Shown here: piece after piece, positions 42,768 through 51,400 of the stretch
Position numbering within the stretch: the first letter of the stretch is position 1
Layout: each line of letters begins with the position of its first letter
From: Acidimicrobiaceae bacterium RAAP-2
GTDB taxonomy: Bacteria; Actinomycetota; Acidimicrobiia; Acidimicrobiales; RAAP-2
DNA length: 60,095 bases
Direction: 5' to 3'
Assembly: GCA_001443545.1 (NCBI GenBank)
Contig: LMAD01000010.1
Coordinates: 1 to 60,095, forward strand
The notes under the pieces: model-generated
What the model was told of the DNA's origin: nothing
What the model saw: the letters and a program-made list of their open reading frames with translations, nothing else
The model's database searches: none
Position numbers and translations under genes: made by a program

Positions 42768-43190
42768 ATGCCGGCCCACGTCACTCTGTCACCGAAACAG
42801 TTCGCGGTAGCCCTCGGCGCCGTTTTGCTCGGTGGCGCGGTCGGCACCCTGATCCGAGACCTGGCCCTGAAACTCCAGCACATCCCAACGTCGACGAGTG
42901 CCAGCTGGTCGAGTCAGATCCCCTGGGTGCTGCTCGTCATCAACGTCGTGGGTGTCTACGTCGCGACGCGCCTCCTGCGCACGGTGCTGCGCGCCCACGA
43001 CCCGAACGACCCCTGGCGGCTCCTCCTGATCACGGGGCTGCTCGGCGGATTCACGTCTTATTCCAGCCTGGTCGTCGCGTGGGCCGCCATCTGGCACCGA
43101 TCGGTCCTGCTCAGCATGGTCATCGCCGTCGGATCGCTCGCCAGCGGTGCCGGTGCGGCGTGGCTCGGACTTCGTCACCGTCATTCATGA
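42768..43190 (+). CDS. crcB: Fluoride exporter CrcB, first subunit
   Basis: This 140-residue membrane protein has four hydrophobic segments. Motifs include GGAVGTLIRDL near the N-terminus and GLLGGFTSYSSLVVAW, where CrcB/Fluc proteins place their conserved Gly-Gly-(F/L)-(T/S)-Thr/Ser segment. Fluc channels work as dimers, and a pair of genes often encodes the two chains. The start of the second gene overlaps the stop here by 4 bases. No fluoride riboswitch is visible upstream. Confidence 0.88.
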   Translation: MPAHVTLSPKQFAVALGAVLLGGAVGTLIRDLALKLQHIPTSTSASWSSQIPWVLLVINVVGVYVATRLLRTVLRAHDPNDPWRLLLITGLLGGFTSYSSLVVAWAAIWHRSVLLSMVIAVGSLASGAGAAWLGLRHRHS

Positions 43191-43549
43191 CCCTCGCACT
43201 CGTCACCCTCGCGGGCGCGGTCGGCGCCACGCTGCGATTCGTCATGGAGTACCTGGTGCGCCGCCATCATCCAACGCGCCGACCCTGGGCCACGGTCGGG
43301 GCCAACGTCCTCGGCGCCTTCGTCGCCGGTTGGATCGTCTATCGACTCACCGGACGGGCCGACGCGCACCTCCACGCGATACTCCTGACTGGTTTTTGTG
43401 GCGGCCTGACGACGTTTTCATCAGCATTCGCCATCCCGGCGCTCCTGCAGCGCGAGCACCACTGGGGCTACGCAGCGGCCGTCGTGTTCGCGACCCCCGT
43501 CCTCTCGGGGCTCGCCTTCGCCGTGGGGATGGCCATCACCGGACGATGA
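43187..43549 (+). CDS. crcB: Fluoride exporter CrcB, second subunit
   Basis: This 120-residue protein has the same fold as the upstream gene, with GAVGATLRFVMEYLV at the N-terminus, GANVLGAFVAG, and GFCGGLTTFSSAF in the third segment, which is closer to the canonical motif. It is translated from an ATG at 43187 in overlap with crcB1. The two chains probably assemble as a heterodimer with antiparallel orientation. Confidence 0.9.
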   Translation: MTLALVTLAGAVGATLRFVMEYLVRRHHPTRRPWATVGANVLGAFVAGWIVYRLTGRADAHLHAILLTGFCGGLTTFSSAFAIPALLQREHHWGYAAAVVFATPVLSGLAFAVGMAITGR

Positions 43550-43553
43550 TGAT

Positions 43554-44285
43554 TCAACGTTGGGCGTAGTAGCGCCGGCCGCCCTCGACGATCCAGCGGA
43601 ACGTCGGATCAGGTTTGGCCAACAACTCGGGGTGCCACTGCACGGCGACGATGCGTCCGTCCGCACTCTCCAACCCTTCGACGACGTCATCACTGGCATG
43701 TGCCGTGACGATCAATCCCTCGCCCACGGTGGCCACGACCTGATGGTGCAGGGAGTTCACCGCGATCGACGCGCCGACGAGCGAGCGAATCGTCGTTCCC
43801 GCCACCGTGGTCACCGTATGCGTCGCGACGTGACCGTCGACGTCCCACTGCGGATGCCCCGCGCCCTCGTCGAGTTCGACGTGCTGGTGGAGCGTCCCTC
43901 CGGAGGCGACGTTCAGCAACTGGAGGCCCCGACAGACCCCCAGGACCGGCAACCCGAGCGATGCGGCGGCGTCGAGGAGTGCCAGCTCCCAGGCGTCGCG
44001 ATCGGGTTCAACCTCGCCAAGGTCGGGGTCCGCGTGCTCGCCGTACCGAGACGGGTCGATATCGGCGCCGCCGCTCAATACCAACCCATCGAGTCGTTCC
44101 AGGAGCGCGGTGACCGGGGCGTCGCGGGTCAACTGCACCGGAATGCCACCGGCGGCCGCGATCGACGCCGCGTAGTCGGCGAAATGCACGTCCACGTTCA
44201 ATCCTGACATCGCCGGTGGCACCGCACTCGACAGACGCGCCGCGGACCAGCGACGACCGGTGACGCCAATCAACGGAGCCTTCAT
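43554..44285 (-). CDS. Class I glutamine amidotransferase-like hydrolase (peptidase C26)
   Basis: This 243-residue enzyme resembles gamma-glutamyl-gamma-aminobutyrate hydrolase (PuuD). The nucleophile is in GVCRGLQLLNVASGG and the second-half His is in VQWHPEL. The N-terminal PLIGVTGRRW and LVLSGGADIDPSRYG are typical. The ATG at 44285 starts family similarity. It follows gcvPB by 59 bp on the same strand and may be the last gene of that operon. Its physiological gamma-glutamyl substrate is unknown. Confidence 0.85.
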   Translation of the reverse strand: MKAPLIGVTGRRWSAARLSSAVPPAMSGLNVDVHFADYAASIAAAGGIPVQLTRDAPVTALLERLDGLVLSGGADIDPSRYGEHADPDLGEVEPDRDAWELALLDAAASLGLPVLGVCRGLQLLNVASGGTLHQHVELDEGAGHPQWDVDGHVATHTVTTVAGTTIRSLVGASIAVNSLHHQVVATVGEGLIVTAHASDDVVEGLESADGRIVAVQWHPELLAKPDPTFRWIVEGGRRYYAQR

Positions 44286-44344
44286 GGGCTCATGGTATCG
44301 GGCGCACCCGTAGTGCCAACGGCGGGGTTGCGCCGCCGGCCACG

Positions 44345-45856
44345 TCAGCGGACAGCGGCGTCCTCCGTGGCGATCAGGTGGCGTGCCGCGAGGGCCTCGT
44401 CCACCCTCGACACCGGGGTGTGCTGGGGCGCGGCGTGCAGACCCTCGGGATCGGTCGCCGCGCGCGCCACGATGCCCTCGAGGGCGACCGCGAGGGCCTC
44501 CAAGGTTTGGGGGCTCTCGGTCTCGGTCGGCTCGAACATCAGGGCCTCGTCGACGATCAGCGGAAAGTAGACCGTCGGGGCGTGGAAGCCCTCGTCCATC
44601 AAGGCCTTGGCGACGTCGAGTCCTCGAACGCCAAAGGCCGACTTCAGCGACGACGCCGTGAGCACGCACTCGTGCATGCACGGGCGGTCGTAGGCGGCCG
44701 GGAGCGTCGCCGCCAGGCGGCGCCGTAACCAATTCGCATTCAGGACCGCGTGCTGAGCGACCCGTTCGAGCCCCTCGGCGCCGTGCACCTCGATATAGGC
44801 CAGTGCGCGCGCCAGGACCATCGCGTTACCGTGCCAACCGTGAACCCGACCGATCGAATCGCTCGGGGTCGCCCACTCGAAGTGATCAGCGACTCGCTGC
44901 GCCCTCGGTCCGGGCAGGAACTGCGCCAGTCGCGAGGACACCGCGACCGGGCCGGCACCGGGGCCACCACCCCCGTGCGGCGTGGCGAAGGTCTTGTGCA
45001 GGTTCATGTGCACGATGTCAAAGCCCATGTCACCGGGACGCACCACGCCGACGATTGCGTTTAGATTCGCGCCGTCGTAGTAGAGCAGCCCGCCGACGTC
45101 GTGCACCGCGGCCGCGATCTCGGTGATCTGCTCCTCGAAGAGCCCCACCGTATTGGGGTTGGTCAACATGATGCCCGCGACGTCGGGGCCGAGCGCGCTG
45201 CGCAGCGCGTCGAGGTCGACCAGCCCACGGTCGTTGGACGGCACCGTCGTCACTTCGTAGCCACCCAGGGTGACCGAGGCGGGATTCGTGCCGTGCGAGG
45301 AATCCGGAATGATCACGCGACGACGGTCCTCGCCGTTCGCGTGGTGGAAGGCGCGCATGAGCAGCAGCCCCGTCAACTCCCCCGCCGCGCCGGCCGCCGG
45401 CTGCAAGGTCGCCGCCGCCATCCCGGTTATCGCGCAGAGTCGCTCCTCCAAGGTCACCAACAGCTCCAGCCAACCCTGGGTCATCAACGCCGGCGCCCCG
45501 GGGTGAACCGTCGCCAAGTCCGGATCAGCGGCGATAGCGTCGCAAAACTTCGGGTTGTACTTCATGGTGCACGATCCCAGCGGGTACGCACCAAGGTCGA
45601 CCGAGAATTGGCGATGCGTGAGGCGCGTCACGTGACCGACCAGGTCCCGCTCCGCGAGATCGGCGGTGACCAGGGGCTCGGTGTTCAAGTGCGAGAGGGG
45701 CACCATTGATTCGAGCGACCGCGGTGCGATACCCGTGGTACGCAGCTGCGCCGCCGATCGGCCTCGCACGGACAACTCGAACATGGTGGGCTCAACTTCG
45801 TGACCCATCAGCGGGATCGACGCCGCCCGTCCACCCGGTTGTGCCGTCGTCATCAC
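44345..45856 (-). CDS. gcvPB: Glycine dehydrogenase (decarboxylating) subunit 2
   Basis: This 503-residue PLP-dependent chain is the second half of the split P-protein of the glycine cleavage system. The PLP lysine lies in MNLHKTFATPHGGGGPGAGP. The N-terminal SYPLGSC-like segment (LGSCTMKYNP) is also conserved. It decarboxylates glycine and passes the aminomethyl group to the GcvH lipoyl arm. The ATG overlaps the gcvPA stop by 4 bases. Confidence 0.95.
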   Translation of the reverse strand: MMTTAQPGGRAASIPLMGHEVEPTMFELSVRGRSAAQLRTTGIAPRSLESMVPLSHLNTEPLVTADLAERDLVGHVTRLTHRQFSVDLGAYPLGSCTMKYNPKFCDAIAADPDLATVHPGAPALMTQGWLELLVTLEERLCAITGMAAATLQPAAGAAGELTGLLLMRAFHHANGEDRRRVIIPDSSHGTNPASVTLGGYEVTTVPSNDRGLVDLDALRSALGPDVAGIMLTNPNTVGLFEEQITEIAAAVHDVGGLLYYDGANLNAIVGVVRPGDMGFDIVHMNLHKTFATPHGGGGPGAGPVAVSSRLAQFLPGPRAQRVADHFEWATPSDSIGRVHGWHGNAMVLARALAYIEVHGAEGLERVAQHAVLNANWLRRRLAATLPAAYDRPCMHECVLTASSLKSAFGVRGLDVAKALMDEGFHAPTVYFPLIVDEALMFEPTETESPQTLEALAVALEGIVARAATDPEGLHAAPQHTPVSRVDEALAARHLIATEDAAVR

Positions 45857-47220
45857 CGAACCGCCTTTCGAAGTGAATCGACGTAGGCGTCGAGTTCTCG
45901 TTGCGTGCGGCGCTCCGTGACCGTCACGAGCAGCACCGTCGACGGATCGCCGGTAATCGACGGGTCGATCCCCCCGGTCAAGCTCGAGACCGACAGCCCC
46001 GCCAGGATTCCGTCGTCGGCCATCGCCGCGATGACCTCATCGGCCGGACGCGCCAGTCGAATCGCGAATTCGCGAAAGAAGGGGGCGTCGACCAACGCCT
46101 CCACCCCGTCCACGGTCGTGAGCGCGTCGAAGAGGGCGTGCGCGCCGGTCGCGCACGCCGTGGCCACTCGTCGTAGTCCGTCGGTGCCGAGCCAGCCCAG
46201 TTGAATCGCCGCGGTAACGGCCATCAACGTCTGGTTCGTGCACACGTTGGAGGTGGCCTTTTCGCGCCGGATGTCTTGCTCACGGGCGCGAAGCGTGGTC
46301 ACGAAGGATCGCCGGCCATTGGTGTCGAGGGTCTCGCCAACGATGCGGCCCGGAAGTCGTCGCACGTGTTCCGTGGCGACCGCGAAGAGTCCCAAGTACG
46401 GACCGCCGAAGGACAGGGCCGTTCCGAACGGTTGGCCCTCACCGACGTAGACGTCCGCGCCCCACTGCCCGGCGGTTCGCAGCACCCCCGCGGCTACCGG
46501 GTCACCGGCCACGACGAAGAGCGCCTCCAACCCGGTCGCGCGGGCCCGCGCGGCCTCCATGTCCTCCAGCACCCCGAGATAGTTCGGGTAGGCGACCACC
46601 ACGGCGGCGGCGCTCTCGACGTCGACGCCGGTCCAGTCGGTGACGCCGTCGACCAGCGGAACCTCGACGACCCGGTGACCAGTCCCCCGCGCAAAGGTCC
46701 GAACGACGGCGCGCCAGTGCGGGTGGACGCCCGAAGACACCACCATCGTGGAGCGCCCCGTCGAACCGGCCGCCAGGTTCAGGGCCTCGACGAGCGCCGT
46801 TGCCCCGTCGTAGAGCGACGCATTGGCGATAGGTAGACCACTGAGCCGCGACACCAAGGTCTGGTACTCGAAGAGCGCCTGCAACACACCCTGTGCGACC
46901 TCGGGTTGATAGGGCGTATAGGCGGTGACGAACTCCGAACGCGACGCCAGCGACTTGACGACCTGTGGGACCTCGTGGTCGTACGCCCCTCCCCCGGCGT
47001 AACAGACGAGTCGATTCGACACGGCCCGATTCGAAGAGGTGAACTGTGCGAACTCCGCGGCGACGTCGGGTTCACTGCGACCGGCGGGCAGCCCGGTACC
47101 GCCGCTCGCTAAGCGGACCGCGCTCGGGATGTGCGCGAAGAGGTCCTCCAAGGAATCCAGTCCGAGGAAGCCCAACATGGCCTCGACCTCGTCGGTGGTG
47201 TGCGGCAGGTAATCGGCCAC
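45853..47220 (-). CDS. gcvPA: Glycine dehydrogenase (decarboxylating) subunit 1
   Basis: This 455-residue N-terminal half of the P-protein starts at the GTG at 47220 (VADYLPHTTDEVEAML). The long upstream frame is part of gcvT in another frame. Typical motifs are YTPYQPEVAQGVLQALFEYQ, a conserved substrate-pocket region, and the GGPYLGLFA segment. It pairs with GcvPB to form the active decarboxylase. It begins 1 bp after the gcvT stop codon. Confidence 0.94.
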   Translation of the reverse strand: MADYLPHTTDEVEAMLGFLGLDSLEDLFAHIPSAVRLASGGTGLPAGRSEPDVAAEFAQFTSSNRAVSNRLVCYAGGGAYDHEVPQVVKSLASRSEFVTAYTPYQPEVAQGVLQALFEYQTLVSRLSGLPIANASLYDGATALVEALNLAAGSTGRSTMVVSSGVHPHWRAVVRTFARGTGHRVVEVPLVDGVTDWTGVDVESAAAVVVAYPNYLGVLEDMEAARARATGLEALFVVAGDPVAAGVLRTAGQWGADVYVGEGQPFGTALSFGGPYLGLFAVATEHVRRLPGRIVGETLDTNGRRSFVTTLRAREQDIRREKATSNVCTNQTLMAVTAAIQLGWLGTDGLRRVATACATGAHALFDALTTVDGVEALVDAPFFREFAIRLARPADEVIAAMADDGILAGLSVSSLTGGIDPSITGDPSTVLLVTVTERRTQRELDAYVDSLRKAVR

Positions 47221-47221
47221 G

Positions 47222-48280
47222 TTACGACGCCTTTCGTACGAAGGGAAGCGCGACCGTCGCCGCGGCGACGCTGCGACCACGGAGTTCCACCGTGACGGAG
47301 TGACCGGGCTCGACCACTTGATTCAACATCGCCAGTCCGATTCCACGTTCGAGCACCGGCGAGTAGTTGCCCGAGGTCAGCACGCCCGCGACCTCACCGT
47401 CGAGTCGCACCTCGCCGCCCTCGCGCAGCGGTTGACGACCATCGGCGATAACCCCCGTCAGGTGACGCGCCACCCCGCGGGCGCGCTCGGCCGCGACGGC
47501 CTCACGTCCGCGGAACGCGGGCTTGTCCCACCCCAGTACCCAGCCGAGTCCGGCCTCGAGCGTCGTCGACGTTCGAGTTAACTCGTGACCGTAGAGCGGC
47601 AACGCCGCTTCTAGACGCAACGTGTCTCGCGCACCCAGACCGGCCGGCGTTACGCCGGCGCCGATCAGGTCGAGGAGTAGATCGCGCGCAATCTCGTTCG
47701 GCACGCTCAATTCGAGACCCGCTTCACCGGTGTAACCCGTCCCCGCGACGCGAATCTCAACACCGCGATAGTCGAAGCGCTCGACGCGAAAACGTCCGAC
47801 CGACGCGAAACGTTCATCGACGGCTCCGGCTCGAGCACGGGCCCGGGGACCTTGAACGGCGAGCACGCACCGCTCGGCGGTGACGTCACGTCCGGGCAGT
47901 GCTTCGGTGACCCCGGCGGTGTTCGAGGCGTTGGGCATCACGTCGAACTCATCGGGACCGACCCACCACACGATGATGTCGTCGACCACGAACCCGTCTG
48001 GGGTCAAGAGGTGGGTGTATTGCGCTCGGCCCGGTTCGATCTTGGCCAGATCGTTCGTCAGCGTCGCCTGGATCGCGTCGTACATCCCGGACCCGTCACA
48101 GCGAACCGTACCCAGATGGCTCACGTCGAAGACCACGGCGTCTCGACGGCAGGTCAGGTGCTCATTCACCGTCCCCGTCTGGTACTGCAACGGCATCGCC
48201 CAGCCTCCGAAGGGGACGATTTTCGCCCCCAGCTCGACGTGGGTGTCATAGAGGAAAGGGCGGCGGTCGGTCACGGGCAC
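47222..48280 (-). CDS. gcvT: Aminomethyltransferase (T-protein)
   Basis: This 352-residue folate-dependent enzyme releases ammonia and forms methylene-tetrahydrofolate from aminomethyl-lipoyl-GcvH. It begins at a GTG with the N-terminus VPVTDRRPFLYDTHVELGAK, and has VPFGGWAMPLQY, the VFDVSHLG segment and GYTGEAGLELSV. These are strongly conserved in GcvT. It follows the nuclease-like gene after 4 bp, placing it inside the regulated operon headed by the MerR gene. Confidence 0.95.
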   Translation of the reverse strand: MPVTDRRPFLYDTHVELGAKIVPFGGWAMPLQYQTGTVNEHLTCRRDAVVFDVSHLGTVRCDGSGMYDAIQATLTNDLAKIEPGRAQYTHLLTPDGFVVDDIIVWWVGPDEFDVMPNASNTAGVTEALPGRDVTAERCVLAVQGPRARARAGAVDERFASVGRFRVERFDYRGVEIRVAGTGYTGEAGLELSVPNEIARDLLLDLIGAGVTPAGLGARDTLRLEAALPLYGHELTRTSTTLEAGLGWVLGWDKPAFRGREAVAAERARGVARHLTGVIADGRQPLREGGEVRLDGEVAGVLTSGNYSPVLERGIGLAMLNQVVEPGHSVTVELRGRSVAAATVALPFVRKAS

Positions 48281-48284
48281 AACT

Positions 48285-48683
48285 CTACGCCGCGAGATTC
48301 TCGAGTGACCCCAGTTCGTGGCGAGTGAGGAGTTCCACGAAGTCGCGCTGGTAGATGACCACGATCTTGAACTCCGGGTAGAGCGTGCGGAACGCTCGAA
48401 CCTTCTGGTTCTTCTTGGTCACGAGGCGTTGTTCGCAGACCGTCAACTCGACGAAGAGCCGATAGTCCGGCAGGTAAAAGTCCGGCCGAAATCCTCGCGT
48501 GACGCGACCGCGATCGTCCCAGACCAACGGGAACTCCACCGGTTCGTAGCGCCACGCCACGCCGTAGAGCGTCAGAAGATTCGCTAAGACCCGTTCACTC
48601 GGGTGAGCAAAGGAGACCGCCGATCCCCCGAGGGTCGACGGGTGACGCAACGCTCCGACGTCACCGGGTTGTTGGGGATTCAC
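48285..48683 (-). CDS. PD-(D/E)xK-like (VSR-related) protein in the gcv operon
   Basis: This 132-residue protein has a compact PD-(D/E)xK-like core: RPDFYLPDYRLFVELT, then VTKKNQKVRAFRTLYPEFK, and a beta strand IVVIYQRDF. In VSR and DUF559-type nucleases the same order is Asp in PDF, Glu in E-x-K, and a basic helix. Here the third position after Glu is Thr, so activity is uncertain. It overlaps the MerR gene by 4 bases and precedes gcvT by 4 bp. The link to glycine cleavage is positional only. Confidence 0.65.
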   Translation of the reverse strand: MNPQQPGDVGALRHPSTLGGSAVSFAHPSERVLANLLTLYGVAWRYEPVEFPLVWDDRGRVTRGFRPDFYLPDYRLFVELTVCEQRLVTKKNQKVRAFRTLYPEFKIVVIYQRDFVELLTRHELGSLENLAA

Positions 48684-49132
48684 GCCGAACGCGTCTCCCT
48701 CTCCGACGTCGTTTCTTGGACCGAATCGATCGTGGTCGAAAGTTCGGCGACCACGCCACCCAACGGGACGATATTGAAGACACCTTGACCGCCGCGCAGC
48801 AGGTCGACGAGATCACCGTCACTGTGGGCCAGGACCGAACCGTGCTCACTCAGGACCAGGCTCGCGGACGCGAGGTCCGCACCGAGCGCGCCGCGTAGGC
48901 ACTCGACGGCCTGACGGGCCTTGGCGAGCGAGACACCGGCGTCGAGGAGCGATTTGATGACCTTCACCTCGAGGACGTCGCTGTAGCCGTACGAGCGCTT
49001 CGACCCACTACCCGTGGCGGGCGTGATCGAAGGCGTAACCAGCCCCGTTCTCGCCCAGTAGTCGAGCTGACGGTAGGTGACCCCCGTCAGTCGACAGACC
49101 AGTGGACCACTGAAACCCATTGTGCGTCGCAT
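48680..49132 (-). CDS. MerR-family regulator (Rv1830-like)
   Basis: This 150-residue regulator has a winged HTH at residues 9-75: VTYRQLDYWARTGLVTPSI, then GSGSKRSYGYSDVLEVKVIK. An effector-type helix region and a Gly-rich segment RGGQGVFNIVPLGGV follow. These match Mycobacterium Rv1830, recently linked to cell-division control as McdR. The protein is shorter than Rv1830, lacking part of the C-terminus. It heads the gcv operon and lies 45 bp from a perfect palindrome that may be its operator. Confidence 0.88.
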   Translation of the reverse strand: MRRTMGFSGPLVCRLTGVTYRQLDYWARTGLVTPSITPATGSGSKRSYGYSDVLEVKVIKSLLDAGVSLAKARQAVECLRGALGADLASASLVLSEHGSVLAHSDGDLVDLLRGGQGVFNIVPLGGVVAELSTTIDSVQETTSERETRSA

Positions 49133-49177
49133 ATCGTTGTCCCTCCCGACCGAGGCACCACCAGCGTACCAGCGCGG

Positions 49178-49193
49178 ACTACATCGATGTAGT
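49178..49193. promoter_or_regulatory. Perfect 16-bp palindrome, candidate operator
   Basis: ACTACATCGATGTAGT is identical to its own reverse complement. It lies 45 bp upstream of the MerR regulator start and partly overlaps the thiG stop codon. MerR-family operators are usually palindromes in the promoter spacer, so autoregulation is plausible. A -10-like TACGCT lies downstream on the minus strand. The promoter itself was not located with confidence. Confidence 0.55.
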
Positions 49194-49978
49194 TAATTTC
49201 GCTCCGCGAACAGGTCGGGCCGGCCGAGACTCGTCGATGACGCCTCCGCGTGCAGCCGAGGGGGGATTCTGCCCGCCTCGCGCGCGGCGAGTCCCGCGCG
49301 GACACCGTCGCGGATGGCCGTGGCCATCAATACCGGGTCGAGCGCACGATTGATCGCCGAGGCCGCGAGCACCCCGTCGCAGCCCAACTCCATGGCCAGG
49401 GCCGCGTCAGAGGCCGTGCCGATCCCGGCGTCTAACAGTACCGGCACGCTGAGACGCGACGCAATCAGGGATATTGCGTGGGGGTTGCGAATGCCCAGTC
49501 CGGAGCCGATCGGCGAACCGAGTGGCATGACCGCCGCACAACCGGCCTGCTCCAACCGCTCGGCCACGATCAGATCGTCGGACGTGTACGCCCACACCTC
49601 GAAGCCCCGGTGAACTAATTCGTCGGCCGCGCGAAGGGTCTCGATCGTGTCGGGGAGCAGGGTCACGTCGTCGCCAATCACCTCGAGCTTGACGAGATTC
49701 GTCTCGAACGCCTCTCGGGCCAATTCCGCGACCTTCACGGCTTCGGTGGCGCTGTAGCAACCCGCCGTGTTCGGCAGCAGCGTGAAGCCGAGGCCCATGA
49801 GTAGTTCATAGATCGATCCCTTAACCGAAGGATCGACACGCCGCAGCGCCACCGTCGCGATGGACGAGCCACTCGCGGTGAGCGAACGCTCCAGTATCTC
49901 TATCGAACGAAAACCGCCGGTGCCTACGACCAGTCTCGAGCTCGCCCGCACCGATCCGATCTCGAAGTACTCGTTCAC
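49193..49978 (-). CDS. thiG: Thiazole synthase ThiG
   Basis: This 261-residue TIM-barrel enzyme builds the thiazole phosphate of thiamine from ThiS thiocarboxylate, dehydroglycine and DXP. Motifs are GTGGFRSIEILERSL near the N-terminus, LVKLEVIGDDVTLLPD with the Schiff-base lysine, and LLDAGIGTASDAALAMELG. The GTG at 49978 is used; an upstream TTG at 50002 would add 8 residues. It is not beside thiS, but thiD is divergent 46 bp away. Together they complete most of the pathway found in the window. Confidence 0.94.
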   Translation of the reverse strand: MNEYFEIGSVRASSRLVVGTGGFRSIEILERSLTASGSSIATVALRRVDPSVKGSIYELLMGLGFTLLPNTAGCYSATEAVKVAELAREAFETNLVKLEVIGDDVTLLPDTIETLRAADELVHRGFEVWAYTSDDLIVAERLEQAGCAAVMPLGSPIGSGLGIRNPHAISLIASRLSVPVLLDAGIGTASDAALAMELGCDGVLAASAINRALDPVLMATAIRDGVRAGLAAREAGRIPPRLHAEASSTSLGRPDLFAERN

Positions 49979-50024
49979 GAGCCCATCGTACTCAGGGTGC
50001 AAAAGGGCTTACTAGGGTTGTTTT

Positions 50025-50846
50025 GTGGAACCAATCACCGCCCTGACCGTCGCCGGATCCGACTCGGGCGGCGGCGCCGGTATACAGGCCGATCTGCGCA
50101 CCTTCAGCGCGTTCAGCGTCCACGGCACCAGTGCGGTCACCGCCGTGACCGCCCAGAACACGCTCGCGGTCACCCGCGTCGCCCCGATCGCGCCCGACGT
50201 CGTCGTCGCCCAGATCGACGCGGTCCTCGACGATTTCATCGTTCTCGCCGTCAAAACGGGCATGCTCGCCCAACCGGCGACGGTACTGGCGGTGGCGGAC
50301 GTGGCTCGCGCCGGACGCCTGGCCAACCTCGTGGTCGACCCCGTACTCGTCTCGACGACGGGGCACGCGCTCATGGATCAAGGCGGCGTCGAGGCCTACC
50401 GCGACGCCTTGATACCACTGGCGACCATCATCACGCCCAACCTGCGCGAGGCGGCGATACTGGCTGGCGTCGACGAACGCGAGGTCTCATCGCTCGACGA
50501 CATGCTCGAACTCGCCAGGGCCCTCCTCGCCCTCGGACCCCAGGCCGTGCTCGTCAAGGGTGGTCACCTCGTCGCCGGGGCGACCAGCCACGCGCACGCT
50601 CCCGATATCTTGCTCAGCGCCGAAGGTCCCAGCGTCTTTGACGCTCATCGCGTGGAAACTCGTAACGATCACGGCACCGGTTGCTCACTCGCGGCGGCGA
50701 TCGCCGCCGGTCTCGCCTACGGGCGACCCCTGCCCGACGCCGTGCGCGACGCGAAGTCATTCGTCCTGGCCGCTCTGACGAGCGCCGCCGAGTGGCACCT
50801 CGGTCGCGGCCACGGGCCCATCGACCACCTGGGCTGGAACGCGTGA
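50025..50846 (+). CDS. thiD: Hydroxymethylpyrimidine/phosphomethylpyrimidine kinase ThiD
   Basis: This 273-residue ribokinase-fold enzyme phosphorylates HMP and HMP-P for thiamine synthesis. It shows AGSDSGGGAGIQADLRTFSA at residues 10-29, VVDPVLVSTTGHALMD, TPNLREAAIL, and the C-terminal anion-hole NDHGTGCSLAAAIA. The start is a GTG. Its last 4 bases overlap a membrane protein gene. No TPP riboswitch is visible upstream. Confidence 0.94.
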   Translation: MEPITALTVAGSDSGGGAGIQADLRTFSAFSVHGTSAVTAVTAQNTLAVTRVAPIAPDVVVAQIDAVLDDFIVLAVKTGMLAQPATVLAVADVARAGRLANLVVDPVLVSTTGHALMDQGGVEAYRDALIPLATIITPNLREAAILAGVDEREVSSLDDMLELARALLALGPQAVLVKGGHLVAGATSHAHAPDILLSAEGPSVFDAHRVETRNDHGTGCSLAAAIAAGLAYGRPLPDAVRDAKSFVLAALTSAAEWHLGRGHGPIDHLGWNA

Positions 50847-51400
50847 ACGAACCACTCAAGCCGCCACTCACGACCACGACCAGTATCTGGCCGGCGGCCC
50901 TGATCATGGGTATCGCGGTGGCGATACTCGCCGTCTTCATGATCATCAACATCGCCGCGAATCCCACGGTGGCAACCAGCACCACCTTGCCCGTCGTCGT
51001 CGGTGGCCTCGCGACCGCGCCCTCGAACGCCCCCATCGCCGGCTGTCAACAGAACGGCAATCCGCCGGGCAACATCTCGGGGGCCCTCCAGGTGCCCGTC
51101 GGCACCGTTGGCACCGCACCCGTCCTGCACCCTAACGGCGGCGCGGGCGACTACGACTGTCTTCGCGCCCTGTCAACGACGGCGAACACCGGCTCGCTCC
51201 TCGGTTTCTATCGCACCCACCTTGAGGCGATGGGCTGGAGTCTCTTCTCGACCGGCACGGCGTCCGGCGAGCCCCAGCTACTCTTCCAAAAGGCCGGCTC
51301 GGACACGTTCTACTGGGTCGTTGGCGTTACCGTGACGCACGCCTCGGGCAACGCTGTTGGCTGGACCTATCGGATCTATCAGAACTCGTCAGCCATTTAG
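50843..51400 (+). CDS. Membrane-anchored extracytoplasmic protein
   Basis: This 185-residue protein starts at a GTG overlapping the thiD stop. A transmembrane helix at about residues 16-38 (LIMGIAVAILAVFMIINIAA) anchors an external domain with two Cys residues and many Gly, Thr and Asn. The end is WTYRIYQNSSAI. No family is recognised. It is co-transcribed with thiD and converges with the GT87-like gene, overlapping it by 12 bases. Confidence 0.65.
   Translation: MNEPLKPPLTTTTSIWPAALIMGIAVAILAVFMIINIAANPTVATSTTLPVVVGGLATAPSNAPIAGCQQNGNPPGNISGALQVPVGTVGTAPVLHPNGGAGDYDCLRALSTTANTGSLLGFYRTHLEAMGWSLFSTGTASGEPQLLFQKAGSDTFYWVVGVTVTHASGNAVGWTYRIYQNSSAI

Noticed and set aside
48280..48290. Possible glycine riboswitch before gcvT
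   Set aside because: Only four bases separate gcvT from the gene before it, so there is no room for the aptamer.
49979..50024. Possible TPP riboswitch between thiG and thiD
   Set aside because: The gap is only 46 bp and lacks the conserved CTGAGA-type element.
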